From Chromera velia (taxonomy: Eukaryota > Sar > Chromeraceae), in assembly GCA_018398765.1 (NCBI GenBank), contig JAHBMJ010002033.1, positions 1-23,461 of the forward strand: a DNA stretch of 23,461 bases. The letters run 5' to 3'. Position numbers and translations under genes: made by a program. The notes below the pieces were generated by a model. The model searched no databases. It saw nothing but the letters and a program-made list of their open reading frames with translations, and was not told the origin of the DNA. How positions within the stretch are numbered: position 1 is the stretch's first letter; every line of letters starts with the position of its first letter. Positions 1 through 8,969 of the stretch are shown here, one piece after another.

Positions 1-383
1 GCTCTGATGGCATGCAGGTCGCAGTCCTTCCCGAAATGACCCCTTACGACGGCCTGAGTGGTCTTTTCAGGAAATAGAAAAGGTATGACAGACCTATTAA
101 AGGTAAATAAATAGAGCAGTGCCACTATCTCAAAAAAGGTTTCAAACAATTAGAGGGCTTGGTGGTGTGAGTGAGAGAGAAGTGAAAGTATCTTTAAGAG
201 TGCTCTGCTGCAGGTGGAAAAGGGGGGAGGTCAACCGTATTGACAAGTTGCTGACCTCTTTTAATGAAGAAACAGGGAGGCCAGACAGCAAACACCTACA
301 TTGAGGTACAGTGCAGCAAATATGTGTAGATACGCTCTGATGGCATACAAGTCGCAAACCTTCCTGAAATGACCCCTCACGAC
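1..383. repeat. 333-bp tandem repeat, copy A and start of copy B
   Basis: Copy A covers 1-333 and copy B begins at 334 with the same GCTCTGATGG start. Copy B stops after 50 nt at 383, where an inserted element begins, and resumes at 1111. Short ORFs (for example plus 119-304) occur equivalently in each copy. They are probably by-products of the repeat rather than genes, because they change at the protein level as freely as the DNA does. The unit looks like satellite DNA; the window edge may cut a longer array. Confidence 0.85.
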
Positions 384-1110
384 GCCAGGCCATACCGACA
401 ACGAACACTAGCGTACATATTCTTACCACAGAGAGGTCCAAAAGGTTTAAATATCGTGAACGTCAAACAGTCAGAAACGGTTACAGTCTGTGTGGATGCA
501 CTGTTTCTGCATGTATGAACATACAGGGGGAAAACCCACTAAACATATAAACAGAGGCTCCGCCCGGCTTTTCAGAGTCGTGTGGGAGACTGCCTGCCTG
601 CAGGGATACACATGTATGCATAGAGTCTAAAATCGCTCAAAGAGGAGTACCAGTCTGTGCATGCACAGCTGCTTTCATTGCCTACCTATCCCGTTCCTCA
701 CTAGACTGTAGCAGCCTGAGCCACAGATCTTTGCAGTTATGACTGAAAAAAATGATCCCCTATCTGGCTGTATGGTGTGAGCATGCAGTTAACAGAAGAG
801 ACGGACATGCTGCTCTGGCTCATCTAAATCTGTTTGTTTGAGTGTCTGACTGTTGACTTCTTGTGGTATGGAGCCCTGTGTTCTCAACTACTCTTGTCAC
901 ACTTTCATTTGCCATGGTGATTGATTGGTGCGAGAGAGAATACATACCCACATGAAGCATCACTACTTTCAAACAGAACACATGCAGACATACATATATG
1001 CAGATAGACCGTTCGATGCATCCAAGTCAAAAATTGATCAAAAGAGTTAGATAGCCCCGAAGAGCAGTGTTACGGTTGTCCCACAGTGTTCATTCTCGGT
1101 ATGGCCTCGC
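384..1110. mobile_element. 727-bp TIR element inserted in the 333-bp array
   Basis: The ends are inverted repeats. From 387 the left end reads AGGCCATACCGACAACGAAC, and the complement of the right end (from 1107) reads AGGCCATACCGAGAATGAAC; both continue with ACT. Including the outer GCC/GCG, the element is 384-1110. Removing it restores one repeat unit exactly (50 + 289 nt, the extra 6 nt being a CAGTCT insertion elsewhere in the copy). No clear target-site duplication remains. No ORF of note lies inside, so it is probably a non-autonomous DNA transposon. The superfamily is not assignable from the sequence alone. Confidence 0.7.
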
Positions 1111-1748
1111 AGCCTGAGTGGTTATTTCAGGAAATAGAAAAGGCATGACAGACCCGTTAAAGGTAAACAAATAAAGCAGTGCCACTATCTCAAAAAGGGT
1201 TTCAAACAATTAGAGGGCTTGATGGTGTGAGTGAGAGAGAAGCGAAAGTGTCAGTCTCTTTAAGAGTGCTCTGCTGCAGGTAAAAAAGGGGGGGGGTCAA
1301 CCGTACTGACAAGTTGCTGACCTCTTTCAATGAAGAAATAGGAAGGCTAGACAGCAAACACCTGCATTGAGGTACAGTGCAGCAAATATGTGTAGATATG
1401 CTCTGATAGCATGCAGGTCACAGTCCTTCCCGAAATGACCCCTCACGACTGCCTGAGTGGTCATGTCAGGAAATAGAAAAGGCATGACAGACCCATTAAG
1501 GGTAAACAAATAGAGCAGTGCCACTATCTCAAAAAGGGTTTCAAACAATTAGAGGGCTTGATGGGGTGAGTGAGAGAGAAGCGAAAGTGTCTTTAAGAGT
1601 GCTCTACTACAGGTGGAAAGGGGGGGGGGTCAACCGTACTGACAAGTTGCTGACCTCTTTCAATGAAGAAACAGGAAGGCCAGACAGCAAACACCTGCAT
1701 TGAAGTACAGTGCAGCAAATATGTGTAGATACGCTCTGATGGCATGCT
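1111..1748. repeat. 333-bp tandem repeat, rest of copy B, copy D and start of a further copy
   Basis: 1111-1399 completes the unit interrupted at 383 and carries a 6-nt insertion (CAGTCT). A full unit spans 1400-1732, and a new unit begins at 1733 but ends after about 16 nt. The copies differ by scattered substitutions, so the array is not freshly amplified. Confidence 0.85.
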
Positions 1749-2134
1749 GTAATGTTGAAGTAATGATAGTATACAATGAGATATGGAATAGGAAAGAAGT
1801 AGTGGAAGAAGAAAAAGGAATAAGACAACTGCCAGTCCAATGGCGCAGACTTAGACTGACAAGCAAACGGCCATACACTGAGGCAGGCGTGACACACTGA
1901 ATATAATGGGTGAGTGCCTTAAAAGAAAAAGAAGCTATAGGGCCCAAGAAACGAGGAACAACATAACGTATTAAATTAAACACCGATCTAAGCTAGCCAA
2001 AACGATAAGCAAGTTAACGAAGCTCAAACAGGAAGTCCTATAAGCTACTAAGACTAGTAGTAAGATGAAATAGCGTTAACTATCTCCGATAAAAAAAAAT
2101 ACAAATATTGTGAAAGTATACTATAGATCTGAAG
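1749..2134. other. Stretch without recognised gene
   Basis: AT-rich DNA just past the 333-bp array. Only short open frames occur (plus 1700-1900, minus 1660-1983), and these start inside the repeat. No domain, splice pattern or repeat was recognised. Confidence 0.5.
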
Positions 2135-2310
2135 TTCCACACTAGGATTCCATAAGAGAGTTCCACATTAGGATTCCACAGCAGAATTCTCCAGGAAAGT
2201 TCCACAAACAACCCGAGATGAAAATCAACATGTGGAACCGAATTGTGGAAAGTTCCACATGAAGGTTCCACATGCATCCACAGGCGTTCACACGATATTC
2301 CACAACGTCC
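2135..2310. repeat. 13-bp-period TTCCACA repeat with an inverted block
   Basis: TTCCACA or a close variant starts at 2135, 2148, 2161, 2174, 2187 and 2200, exactly 13 bp apart, and again at 2253, 2266 and 2298. Between these sets, TGTGGAA (the reverse complement) starts at 2231 and 2244, also 13 bp apart. This is a minisatellite with an internal inversion. The Trp/Cys-rich minus-strand ORFs here (2080-2348) follow from the repeat. Confidence 0.8.
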
Positions 2311-2614
2311 ACAAATAAAATTATCAGAATCATCAGCCAATCAATCATCCAAAAACATACACAGAATTCTTGATTTCGGATCGACTTCTGACTTAGTAAA
2401 ATTCATTCACTTCATTCAACCACTCTGGTACTTTGGGCAACTGCACTCACAGCTACCTTCTGACTAACAACCCTTACTGTCAACTTCATTCATCACTCTA
2501 GCTTCTTCTAGCTCATTTTAGCTAATCGCTACTCTAGGGATTCGACTCTCTTCTCATTTGCTAACTAAAGAGTCTGCACTCTGTCTGACTTCGGGGTCGG
2601 AAGAGTACAGAACA
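2311..2614. other. Stretch without recognised gene
   Basis: Between the 13-bp repeat and the truncated LTR. It contains short TAGCT-like motifs (2500-2530) but no convincing coding frame. It is the DNA that now replaces the missing part of the Copia 3' LTR. Confidence 0.4.
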
Positions 2615-2695
2615 CCTTTGTGTTTTGTTAGTCTCGCGTTGGTCTGGCTTGGCGCGTCTCTCTACGCCGATTTGCCTTTCACTAGGGCTTCATCA
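2615..2695 (-). repeat. Truncated 3' LTR (first 81 bp)
   Basis: Aligns without gaps to 11235-11315 with 8 mismatches. Read on the minus strand it begins TGATGAAGCCC at 2695, giving the usual TG start. Just before it (2696-2716) lies a purine-rich stretch, GTGAAAAAGAAAAGG, a plausible polypurine tract. Homology stops at 2615, so the rest of this LTR has been lost or replaced. Confidence 0.65.
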
Positions 2696-2869
2696 GGCGC
2701 ATCCTTTTCTTTTTCACGGAGTGATCAACCGTACAATTTGGAATCCAAGATATCCATTTGAAAGCTACTTCCTTTGGGTTTGAGAATTCGGACGTACAGA
2801 CACAGCTGTGACGGTTTTTCAGCCCCCCCCAAAGCTGAATGCTGAGCTGCTGAATTCACCCGCAGGAAT

Positions 2870-3605
2870 TCACTTTCTCCTTTCAATCTCATCTCCCTCG
2901 TTGCTTGGCATTCTCACATCGCGAATTGAATTGGAGCGCTTGCAACTCCTATGTTGAACATACGTTGTCGTGCCACGGTGTATTGCTTTGTAGTCTTGTT
3001 TCTCTCTCATCCTCAATCCTCCTCCCTCTTTTCTTGTTCTTATCGCTCTGTCTGTTTGATGTCCTTCACCAGGCATCGCCGTGTCCCTCCTCCCAGGTAC
3101 CTGTGCCTGCGGAAGCCATGGGAATTCATCATCTAAATCATCATCATTCATTTCCTTTTCTTTCTCATCTCCTGTTTCTACTCCTGTCGGTGTATAGATG
3201 ATTCGTCCAGCCTTTTCCTTTTCTAACAACGATGCAAGCAACTCAACAGACATTGGCTTTGTCAATGTGTCTGCATAGTTCTGTACTCCACTCACATGTT
3301 GCACTACAATCTTTCCTTCCTTCAAACTGTCAAACACAGCAAGAGTAGGAATGACAGAAACCTTCCCCCCAATCTCTCTAACTTTCTGCACTAATGCTCT
3401 CTCTTGTGGCTTTGGATTCCTTGCTTTGAGCATCTTGCAGACACCGTCAGAGTCTGTTCGAATGACGCATTTCGTCCCTGCGTCCCTCCAAATCTCTTTG
3501 ATGAATCTCATCACCACCAATCTGTAATCCAGCGCGTCCTCCAACGTCATCAACTCTCCTCTATTAATTGCTGCTTCTCGCAAATCTCTTCTGCTTTCTG
3601 CTCTT
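2870..3605 (-). pseudogene. Copia RNase H, C-terminal half, plus Pol tail
   Basis: Open frame of at least 237 codons. The first ~120 residues are the C-terminal half of a Copia RNase H: RTDSDGVCKML carries one catalytic Asp, QERALVQKVREI follows, and HVSGVQNYADTLTKP carries the last Asp in the usual Copia ending. The remaining ~110 residues are charged and low in complexity (EKEKEMNDDDLDDEFPW) and resemble no domain I know. The frame lies +1 to the preceding RNase H part, so a single-base frameshift near 3605 separates them. Confidence 0.8.
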
Positions 3606-3857
3606 TCAAGCTATTGGTCTCCCATTGATCAAGAGAACCCAGCCTATTTGCGGATGAGGATACTCATCGCTTCCCCCTGCAGCATCACAATACAGAAGTA
3701 CCTCCATCGGTTCATGGTGCTTCGATGGATCTAAAAGGATTCCCCTGTTTGATGTTGCCTTACCGTACTTGATTGCATGATTCAGCAATCTCTATGCTCG
3801 GACCGTCGGGTTCTGGTTAAATTGGCTGAGCCAAGCGGAAGCATACTTTAGGTCCAG
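3606..3857 (-). pseudogene. Copia RT-RNase H connection and RNase H start
   Basis: After the TGA at 3858-3860 the same frame continues as LDLKYASAWLSQF, the typical Copia connection (T-R-x-D-x-x-Y-A). A TAG at 3792-3794 follows, then NHAIKYGKATSNRG and VLLYCDAAGG, where the Asp is the first RNase H catalytic residue. The frame ends in a stop after GRPIA, where a frameshift moves coding to the next frame. The TGA falls where a conserved Arg normally sits, and the TAG where Trp is plausible; each is one transition from a sense codon. Confidence 0.75.
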
Positions 3858-4340
3858 TCATGTGCAATGTGCTGCATACGACAACTCCCCCAACAACTGT
3901 CTGTACCTCTTGTGTCCTTCTGCATCCAGCGTTTCGGATTTGTCTTCTTCTCTGTTCACTCCTGAGGGCAATGGCTGTGTGGGTGTCTTGCTCTGCTCTC
4001 CTGAAATGCTCTCAACGTATTGCTTCTGTGAGCACCAGATGCGTCCATTCGGGAGAATTTCATAATCACTCCCGACATACCTCCCGAGCCTCTCAGGTTC
4101 TTTACACTCCACCACCTCTGCGATTTCCGTCACCATTTCTGATACGCTCCCGTCCAGAAAGACAACGATCAAATCGTCGACATACTGACTGAGCAATCTT
4201 ACCACTCTTCCTGCCTTCTTTTTCCAAAACACCCCCGTCAATGGACTCGCCTCCCATCCAAGTTTCTGCAACAGATCCCATAAATGATCCTCAAACAACC
4301 TACCCGCGTCCTTCAGTCCGTACAGAGCTTTCTTCAATTT
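3858..4340 (-). pseudogene. Copia reverse transcriptase, C-terminal part
   Basis: Codes for KLKKALYGLKDAGRLFED, the signature of RVT_2-type reverse transcriptases. YVDDL at residues ~52-56 carries the two metal-binding Asp of the active site. Then come GRYVGSDYEI, the thumb-like stretch with WCSQKQYVESI, and the Copia motif RYRQLLGELSYAAHCT before a TGA at 3858-3860. The conserved Trp before KLKKALYG is replaced by TGA (4341-4343), which splits the polymerase into two open frames. The catalytic residues in this part are intact. Confidence 0.9.
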
Positions 4341-5762
4341 TCATAGGACCCCCGTCTGGTAGTCTGAGTGACATTTCGGCGGGCGGACAAATACGGGCTT
4401 TAGAGATCTTAGCTTGGCCTGCAGATACGCGTTCTGACAGTCCACTGAGGCGATCGAGTCTTCATTGAAATACAGTGATCCTAGTGCTGCAAGCAATACA
4501 AATCTAACAGAATCGGATAGACAACCACACGTGGCCGTATCGATATCCTGTCGGGTATCTTGATCACCTCGTGCTTTGAACTCTCTTTCTCCTCCCGGTT
4601 TCAATTTCAGGGTGTCAACTATCAACATGTCCATGATTCTGACTCCTTCTGGGACTTGGTCTCTGCGAACGGGCTCGTAAGTCTGGTACTTCATCAGTTT
4701 GGCAAATTCGTTTCTCCGAGCTTCATCGCACTTTGCTTTCTGTGTTTGGGTCAACTCACTGTACTTCACTTTCTGATGGGTGGTTGCGGTGAGAAGAGCA
4801 CTTTCGACTGCTTGATGGTCGTCTGTCGAGGCTGTTGAGATGCCCAAATGACTGAGCAGACCGCTGACAAGAAAACTTGCGTTTCCATTGAAAGCAGGCT
4901 CTTCGATGGTCGTGCTCAGTGCAAACTCCTTCTCTTCAACGTAATCCTTCAAAATCTCCTCAACAGTCCCTTGGGCCAGCTTTTCATTCTCTTGAAGCTG
5001 TGCTCTTTCAATCGTAATCTCATCCTTTTCTACCTCGTATACATCCGGCTCAAGACCTTTCCTCTTCTTTGATATGAACATCACTGCCTGTTCCCCTTTC
5101 CTTTTCACTGCCGGTCTGTAAATTCGATCTGCCAACAACCCTCTCCCATAGGAACCGTAGTAATGCACCAGCAACTTTGTTCTCTTTTCTTGGAAAACCT
5201 TTCCAAGGAAGAGTTGCTTCTTCTCATTACTCTTCCACACAACGAACCTTTTGTCCTGTAACTTAACTTTTCCCTTTCGTCTCCCACGCTCTTTTCCTTC
5301 CTCCTTCGTTTCGGCCTGAGTGGAATCAGATGACTCCAACCTCTCTTTCATCTTCTCTGGCATAACTCTCATGGCTGAAATATGGGCGTCGATTTCGTAT
5401 CCCTCATAACTTCTGTCACACGCTCTTCTCGGCTTCAACTGATATCTGGTGGGTGACAAACGAGAGACGATGGTGTATGGCTTCCATTCTTCTTCGACGT
5501 TCCCAAATTTCCGGAGTGGGTGCCTGAATAAAACAAGGTCACCCTCACGGAATGCTTCTGCTGTCTTCAGATTGGATTCTTTCATTCTGGGCCAGAGTTC
5601 TCCTTTCATCGTTTCCTCCACACAAGCGGGCAAGAAACTCATGCCCGTTATTCTCTCATACGGGGACTGATATGGTGCTCGGGCAGACGGAAGTCGGTTG
5701 ACTAACGTAACTGCCAAGAGAAGGATATTGTCCACCTGATCCATCTCTATCTCTCTCTCAAG
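4341..5762 (-). pseudogene. Copia Pol: integrase C-terminus, chromo-like domain, RT N-terminal part
   Basis: Open from the TGA at 5763-5765 down to the TGA at 4341-4343; the first Met codon is at 5744. Counting from it, residues 1-40 end the integrase core (VNRLPSARAPYQSPYERITG). Residues 67-105 (GDLVLFRHPL, then WKPYTIVSRLSPTRYQLKP) resemble the SH3-like GPY/F module of Ty3/Gypsy integrases. Residues 165-210 (FVVWKSN, FLGKVFQEK, LLVHYYGSYGRG) resemble a chromo-barrel or Tudor-like fold. Residues ~350-467 start the reverse transcriptase: YQTYEPVRRDQVPEG, DTLKLKPGG and ASVDCQNAYLQAKL, with catalytic Asp435, then VFVRPPK. The segment FKARGDQDTRQD is shorter than the usual K-A-R-x-V-x-R-G-D, hinting at a small in-frame deletion. 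Confidence 0.88.
5114..5252 (-). other. Chromo-barrel/Tudor-like segment within Pol
   Basis: About 46 residues with alternating hydrophobics and the core FLGKVFQEK...LLVHYYGSYG. The VHYYG piece matches the V-H-Y-x-G-W type of strand in chromo-barrel domains, and FLGKV matches the preceding strand of Tudor/chromo folds. It sits where chromoviruses carry a chromodomain, directly after the GPY/F-like module. The aromatic cage cannot be confirmed by eye. If the fold is real, chromatin targeting of integration is the obvious role (inference). Confidence 0.45.
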
Positions 5763-6300
5763 TCACAAGAGAGTGATCTGTGTATCCAATACCTTATGAT
5801 GGTTCTCCAGGATTCCGTTGGACTGAGGATGACCAACTGGGGTCCACTCGTGCATGATTCCGATCTTCGAACAATTCAGGTCGAAAACCCCCTTGAAATG
5901 CGAGCCGTGATCAGTTTTGAAAGTTTAAACACGACCGCAGCCCCAGCGGTAAGCCAAACATCCTCAACCAATTGTCCTTCACTGCCGCCCACACTGTCTC
6001 TGCATCCTCTCGCTTCACTAGAACCACCACAAGCCACCGAGTGCACTCATCTATCATCGTTACGTAGGGCTTACTATTGATGTAATGGATGTCGACTGCC
6101 ACTCTCTCGAGTGGGCGCCCTATTCTCAACTTCCCTGTACATCCTCTCCACCTGTGAGATGCATCCTTAACCTGTGCACACTCCTCACACTGCTCTATCA
6201 CCTCTCTGTAAAGAAAAGGCAATTTCGGATTTGCAAAATGACGAGACAGCATGCGACGCAGTGCCGCTCCTCCGATGTGTCCTGTCTAATGGTGGGCCTG
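5763..6300 (-). pseudogene. Copia integrase: zinc-binding domain and catalytic core
   Basis: The HH-CC zinc domain reads QAHH, stop, TGHIGGAALRRML, then REVIEQCEECAQVKD with the Cys pair. The catalytic core follows: VAVDIHYINSKPYVTMIDECTRW holds the first Asp, TDHGSHFKG the second, and GHPQSNGILENHHKVL the third acidic residue (Glu), so the D-D-E set is present. A TAG at 6286-6288 sits between the zinc-domain His residues. A frameshift near 5925 lies between the first and second Asp. A TGA at 5763-5765 follows the core. Each stop is one transition from CAG or CGA. Confidence 0.88.
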
Positions 6301-6890
6301 TTCTACCAACTCCCTCATCGCTACATCTCCCAGCCGCATTCTTTCCTTTCGGCGGAGCCTCCGTGGGACCCCTGCTCTCGTGTTCACCCTCCCCGAATCG
6401 ATTGCGTCTTCATCGATTTGCCGTAGGTGATCGCACCCATCGTGGCTTGCGTCTCCCTCCTGTGTGTCCAAGTCTCCAGTAGTCTCTGCAACGGGATCTC
6501 TCGAAACACCTGCAGTATTGGGGAAGCATTCAGAAGCCCCTGCCACCCTTTTGGGGGCGTTAGTCCCCGCATCCTTTTCTTTTATATATTCTTTTCTTTC
6601 TAACTGTTTTAGTCGTTTCTTTTTCTTTTCTTCCGCTTTCTTTTCTTTCTTCTGTGCTGCTCTCCTTTCTTTCTTGCTCTTTGAATGCGTTGCTTCAAAA
6701 TTTAATGATTGCTAAGCAGAGGAAGGAGAAACGAAAGAATGAGAGGATGCGTTTACTGCAGTGTTTGAAGCTGGCGAAGGATGGTCGACCTGTATAGGTG
6801 CCCTGGGTGGGGGCTCACCTGACGCTTTGTTGTCCTTCTCCACCAGCTTTGGCGATCTCCGCACTTCAGCGATGCCCAGGCTCTGGCCTT
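6301..6890 (-). pseudogene. Pol linker upstream of integrase, Lys/Glu-rich
   Basis: In frame with the integrase zinc domain. On the minus strand it reads LVEKDNKASGEPPPRAP, then TAVNASSHSFVSPSSA, a TAG at 6712-6714, FEATHSKSKKERRAAQ and a run of Lys/Glu to KRLKQLERKEYIKEKD, then CFPNTAGVSRDPVAET and RLRRKERMRLGDVAM. No domain is recognised. The basic stretch could bind nucleic acid or act as a nuclear localisation signal (inference). The long run with a single TAG supports it as a real part of Pol. Confidence 0.6.
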
Positions 6891-6955
6891 TTCTAATTGC
6901 TCACAATGCCACGCTTTTCCTTCTACCTCGTGTCTTGCATGGGGGTACGCTTTCC
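6891..6955 (-). pseudogene. Pol fragment left of the nested transposon
   Basis: A minus-strand frame reads YPHARHEVEGKAWHCEQLEK and continues to WASLKCGD, a His/Cys-containing stretch that may complete the zinc-binding region seen at 7949-8234. It is out of frame with the following linker, so a frameshift near 6870 is implied. The last 6 bases (6950-6955, CTTTCC) are the target-site duplication of the nested element. Confidence 0.4.
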
Positions 6956-7948
6956 CCTAGGGTATTTCACTTTGATGGAGGTATACTAGGTTTTATAGTA
7001 AAAAGCCTTACAAAAAAAAAGTTTTTAGACTTTTTTTTTATGGATTTCTAGCCCAATTTTGCTAAAAAATCATTTGAACACATAATCATATGTAAAATCT
7101 TTGGTTTGGCAAGGTTATATTAGGTTAAGGGTAGGTTTAGGGGTCGTTGCCAATGAAGGTTCGGACACAAGGTTACAAAACCTTCATTTTAACGTTGTCA
7201 TCTTTTGAAACCTGCTTGAACCTGCCAATACCAGTATTAACATAGTATAAACCAGACTCAAACTGTTCAAAACAAACTTAAAACTGGTGATTTGACTCTT
7301 CAAAACTATTATTGAGATACCTCGTCTCAGCAAGCTAGGCAGTTATGCACACGGAAAAAACATTGTCAAATTTTGACAAATTTGCGATGGAGCATTCAAG
7401 CTGGCAGACAAATAAAACCAGGAACAACAGAGAAAAGAGTGTGATGGTAATAAAAGATCGAAAGCTGTTTTTTTCTGGTTGCATTCAGCAGTTTTGGGAG
7501 GAGGGGGGGGTAACGGTGAATAACGACGAGCTTGCTCGCACAGAAAGGCAGTTTAATGATATTATGATTGAGCGTGAAAGTGATGAAAAAGATGAAAGCT
7601 GAACAAGAGTTGAGTCATATAGTTTTAAAATCATGTCTGCTGGTGTTAATGAAATGATTTGAAGCAGGTTATACCAGGTTACACAAGGTTTAGGTAGGTT
7701 AAGTGTTAGGTTACATAACGATGTTTTTACTATTTTTAGAACCCTAAGTGGCAACATGATGAAAACCTTAAATAACCATCATAAATCATGATGCTACAAG
7801 TCTTTTTTTAAGTTCATGAAGGTTCTTTTAGGTAAAGAACCACATTGAACATACTTTTAGATGTTTAGAGTGTTTTACATACTTGAAAGGCGGGGTATAA
7901 AATTAATTTTTATTATTATTTTTTTTTTTTTTAGTGAAATACCCTAGG
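6956..7948. mobile_element. 993-bp DNA transposon nested in the Copia pol
   Basis: Perfect 16-bp TIRs: CCTAGGGTATTTCACT at 6956-6971 and its complement at 7933-7948. They are flanked by the direct repeat CTTTCC at 6950-6955 and 7949-7954. Subterminal AGGTT-rich motifs occur near both ends (about 7105-7190 and 7668-7720), and a hairpin lies near 7822-7842. The interior is AT-rich, unlike the surrounding pol. A TIR core of TAGGG would fit hAT elements, but the duplication here is 6 bp rather than 8, so the superfamily is open. It is non-autonomous as judged by its coding content. Confidence 0.85.
7345..7602 (+). CDS. 85-aa ORF inside the nested transposon, unknown
   Basis: Starts MHTEKTLSNFDKFAMEHSSW and ends in an acidic tail (IERESDEKDES). 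It contains the hydrophobic/aromatic stretch KLFFSGCIQQFWEEGG. I recognise no transposase motif, DDE residue or zinc finger. It may be a remnant of a longer element-encoded protein, or chance in AT-rich DNA. Confidence 0.25.
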   Translation: MHTEKTLSNFDKFAMEHSSWQTNKTRNNREKSVMVIKDRKLFFSGCIQQFWEEGGVTVNNDELARTERQFNDIMIERESDEKDES

Positions 7949-8234
7949 CTTTCCCCTGCCGTCCACACGTTGACGCACACTCCTTCTCCTCAAAGTGCAA
8001 GCAATTAAAGTACTCTCTAAATCAAACATGGTGGAAGTTCTTTTTTCTTCTGCTGGGATGCTTTTCTTTCTGAGTGCTGTTGGGACTGGACGAGCTGAAA
8101 CCAAACCCCCGCACTTCCTTTTCTTCACATTGTCAAGTCTCAGCTGCCTCTCTGCTGTACATACATTGCACCTCATGTTGCATGCAGCCAGCCCACAGTA
8201 GAGATGCGGACCCGGTCACCCGTCTCCTTTCCTT
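7949..8234 (-). pseudogene. Pol Cys-rich segment between protease and nested transposon
   Basis: The first Met of this frame is near 8176, but it is open further upstream as HLYCGLAACNMRCNVCTAER, followed by LDNVKKRKCGG. The Cys spacing (C-x4-C-x3-C-x2-C, then a later Cys) suggests metal binding. The frame differs from that of the protease-like ORF ending at 8235, so a frameshift near 8200 separates them. It then runs into the nested transposon. Function is unknown. Confidence 0.45.
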
Positions 8235-8935
8235 TCAATCTCCATAGACGAGAGACTGGGGAAAGAGAACTTCTTCTCCGGTGTCCATCACCACCAGACT
8301 ATGGACTCTCAAGTCTCTCACTGCCAAGTTCCCTCCTACCACCTCTGACACGGGCCCTGGCTTAAAGGGAAGTGTCAGAAGACCGCTTGGTTGGGTGGTC
8401 CACTGGATGGAGAGATGCTGCTTTGCCCCTAGGTGCAGTAGCAACATTCGTTTTGTCCCATAATCCATCCTTGCACTCCACGCCTCCAAAAACTTCATGC
8501 CAATGAGAGGGGGCACTATGTCCTCTGTGTCGAGGACAACACAGCGAGCAGAGAGGACTACTTCATCTCTCAAATGAAATCCCCCTGCCCACACACCCCT
8601 CATGCCTACCATGCTATTTGTGGTTGACCAGGAAGGACCTGGGTCTGCTTCTGTGGGTTGCCAAATCCAGTGTCCTAGATCGGCAAGAGGAAAGAGTGCT
8701 TGCACCATGCGGAGCCATCCAAAGGAGAAAGTGACAACTCCCATGCTCCCGCTATCCTTCACAAGAGACAGTTTGGATGCGTCGTCTACTGTCCTTCCAC
8801 TGCTCCAACTTCCCTCCAGCGCTTTCTGCACAAACTCCTCATTCACCCCACAATCTTCCAACTGTTCTGTCATCAACACCTTCGGGTCGGAAACGAATGG
8901 ACTGTCGAGAGAGTCTGTGTCGGAATTGGATTGGA

Positions 8936-8969
<34 letters not shown>

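Noticed and set aside
1-20. GCTCTGAT at repeat starts as the complement of a Met-tRNA primer-binding site
   Set aside because: It recurs in each 333-bp unit with no LTR beside it, and the match is only about eight bases.
119-1703. Repeated 61-aa ORFs (MPLSQK...) as a conserved small protein
   Set aside because: They lie in satellite copies, differ freely, and one intermediate copy lacks the open frame because of a 6-bp insertion and substitutions.
2558-2761. Plus-strand ORF sharing a 27-residue stretch with plus 11154-11351, as a duplicated gene
   Set aside because: The shared DNA is the LTR itself, and its substitutions do not favour synonymous sites.
4341-4343. UGA might be read as Trp, since it replaces the conserved Trp before KLKKALYG
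   Set aside because: Another in-frame UGA (3858-3860) falls where Arg is conserved, and TAG stops also occur in the same element, so decay explains them better than a changed code.
3858-6426. Numerous plus-strand ORFs over the Copia pol
   Set aside because: They are antisense to clear RT, IN and RH coding and show no domain.
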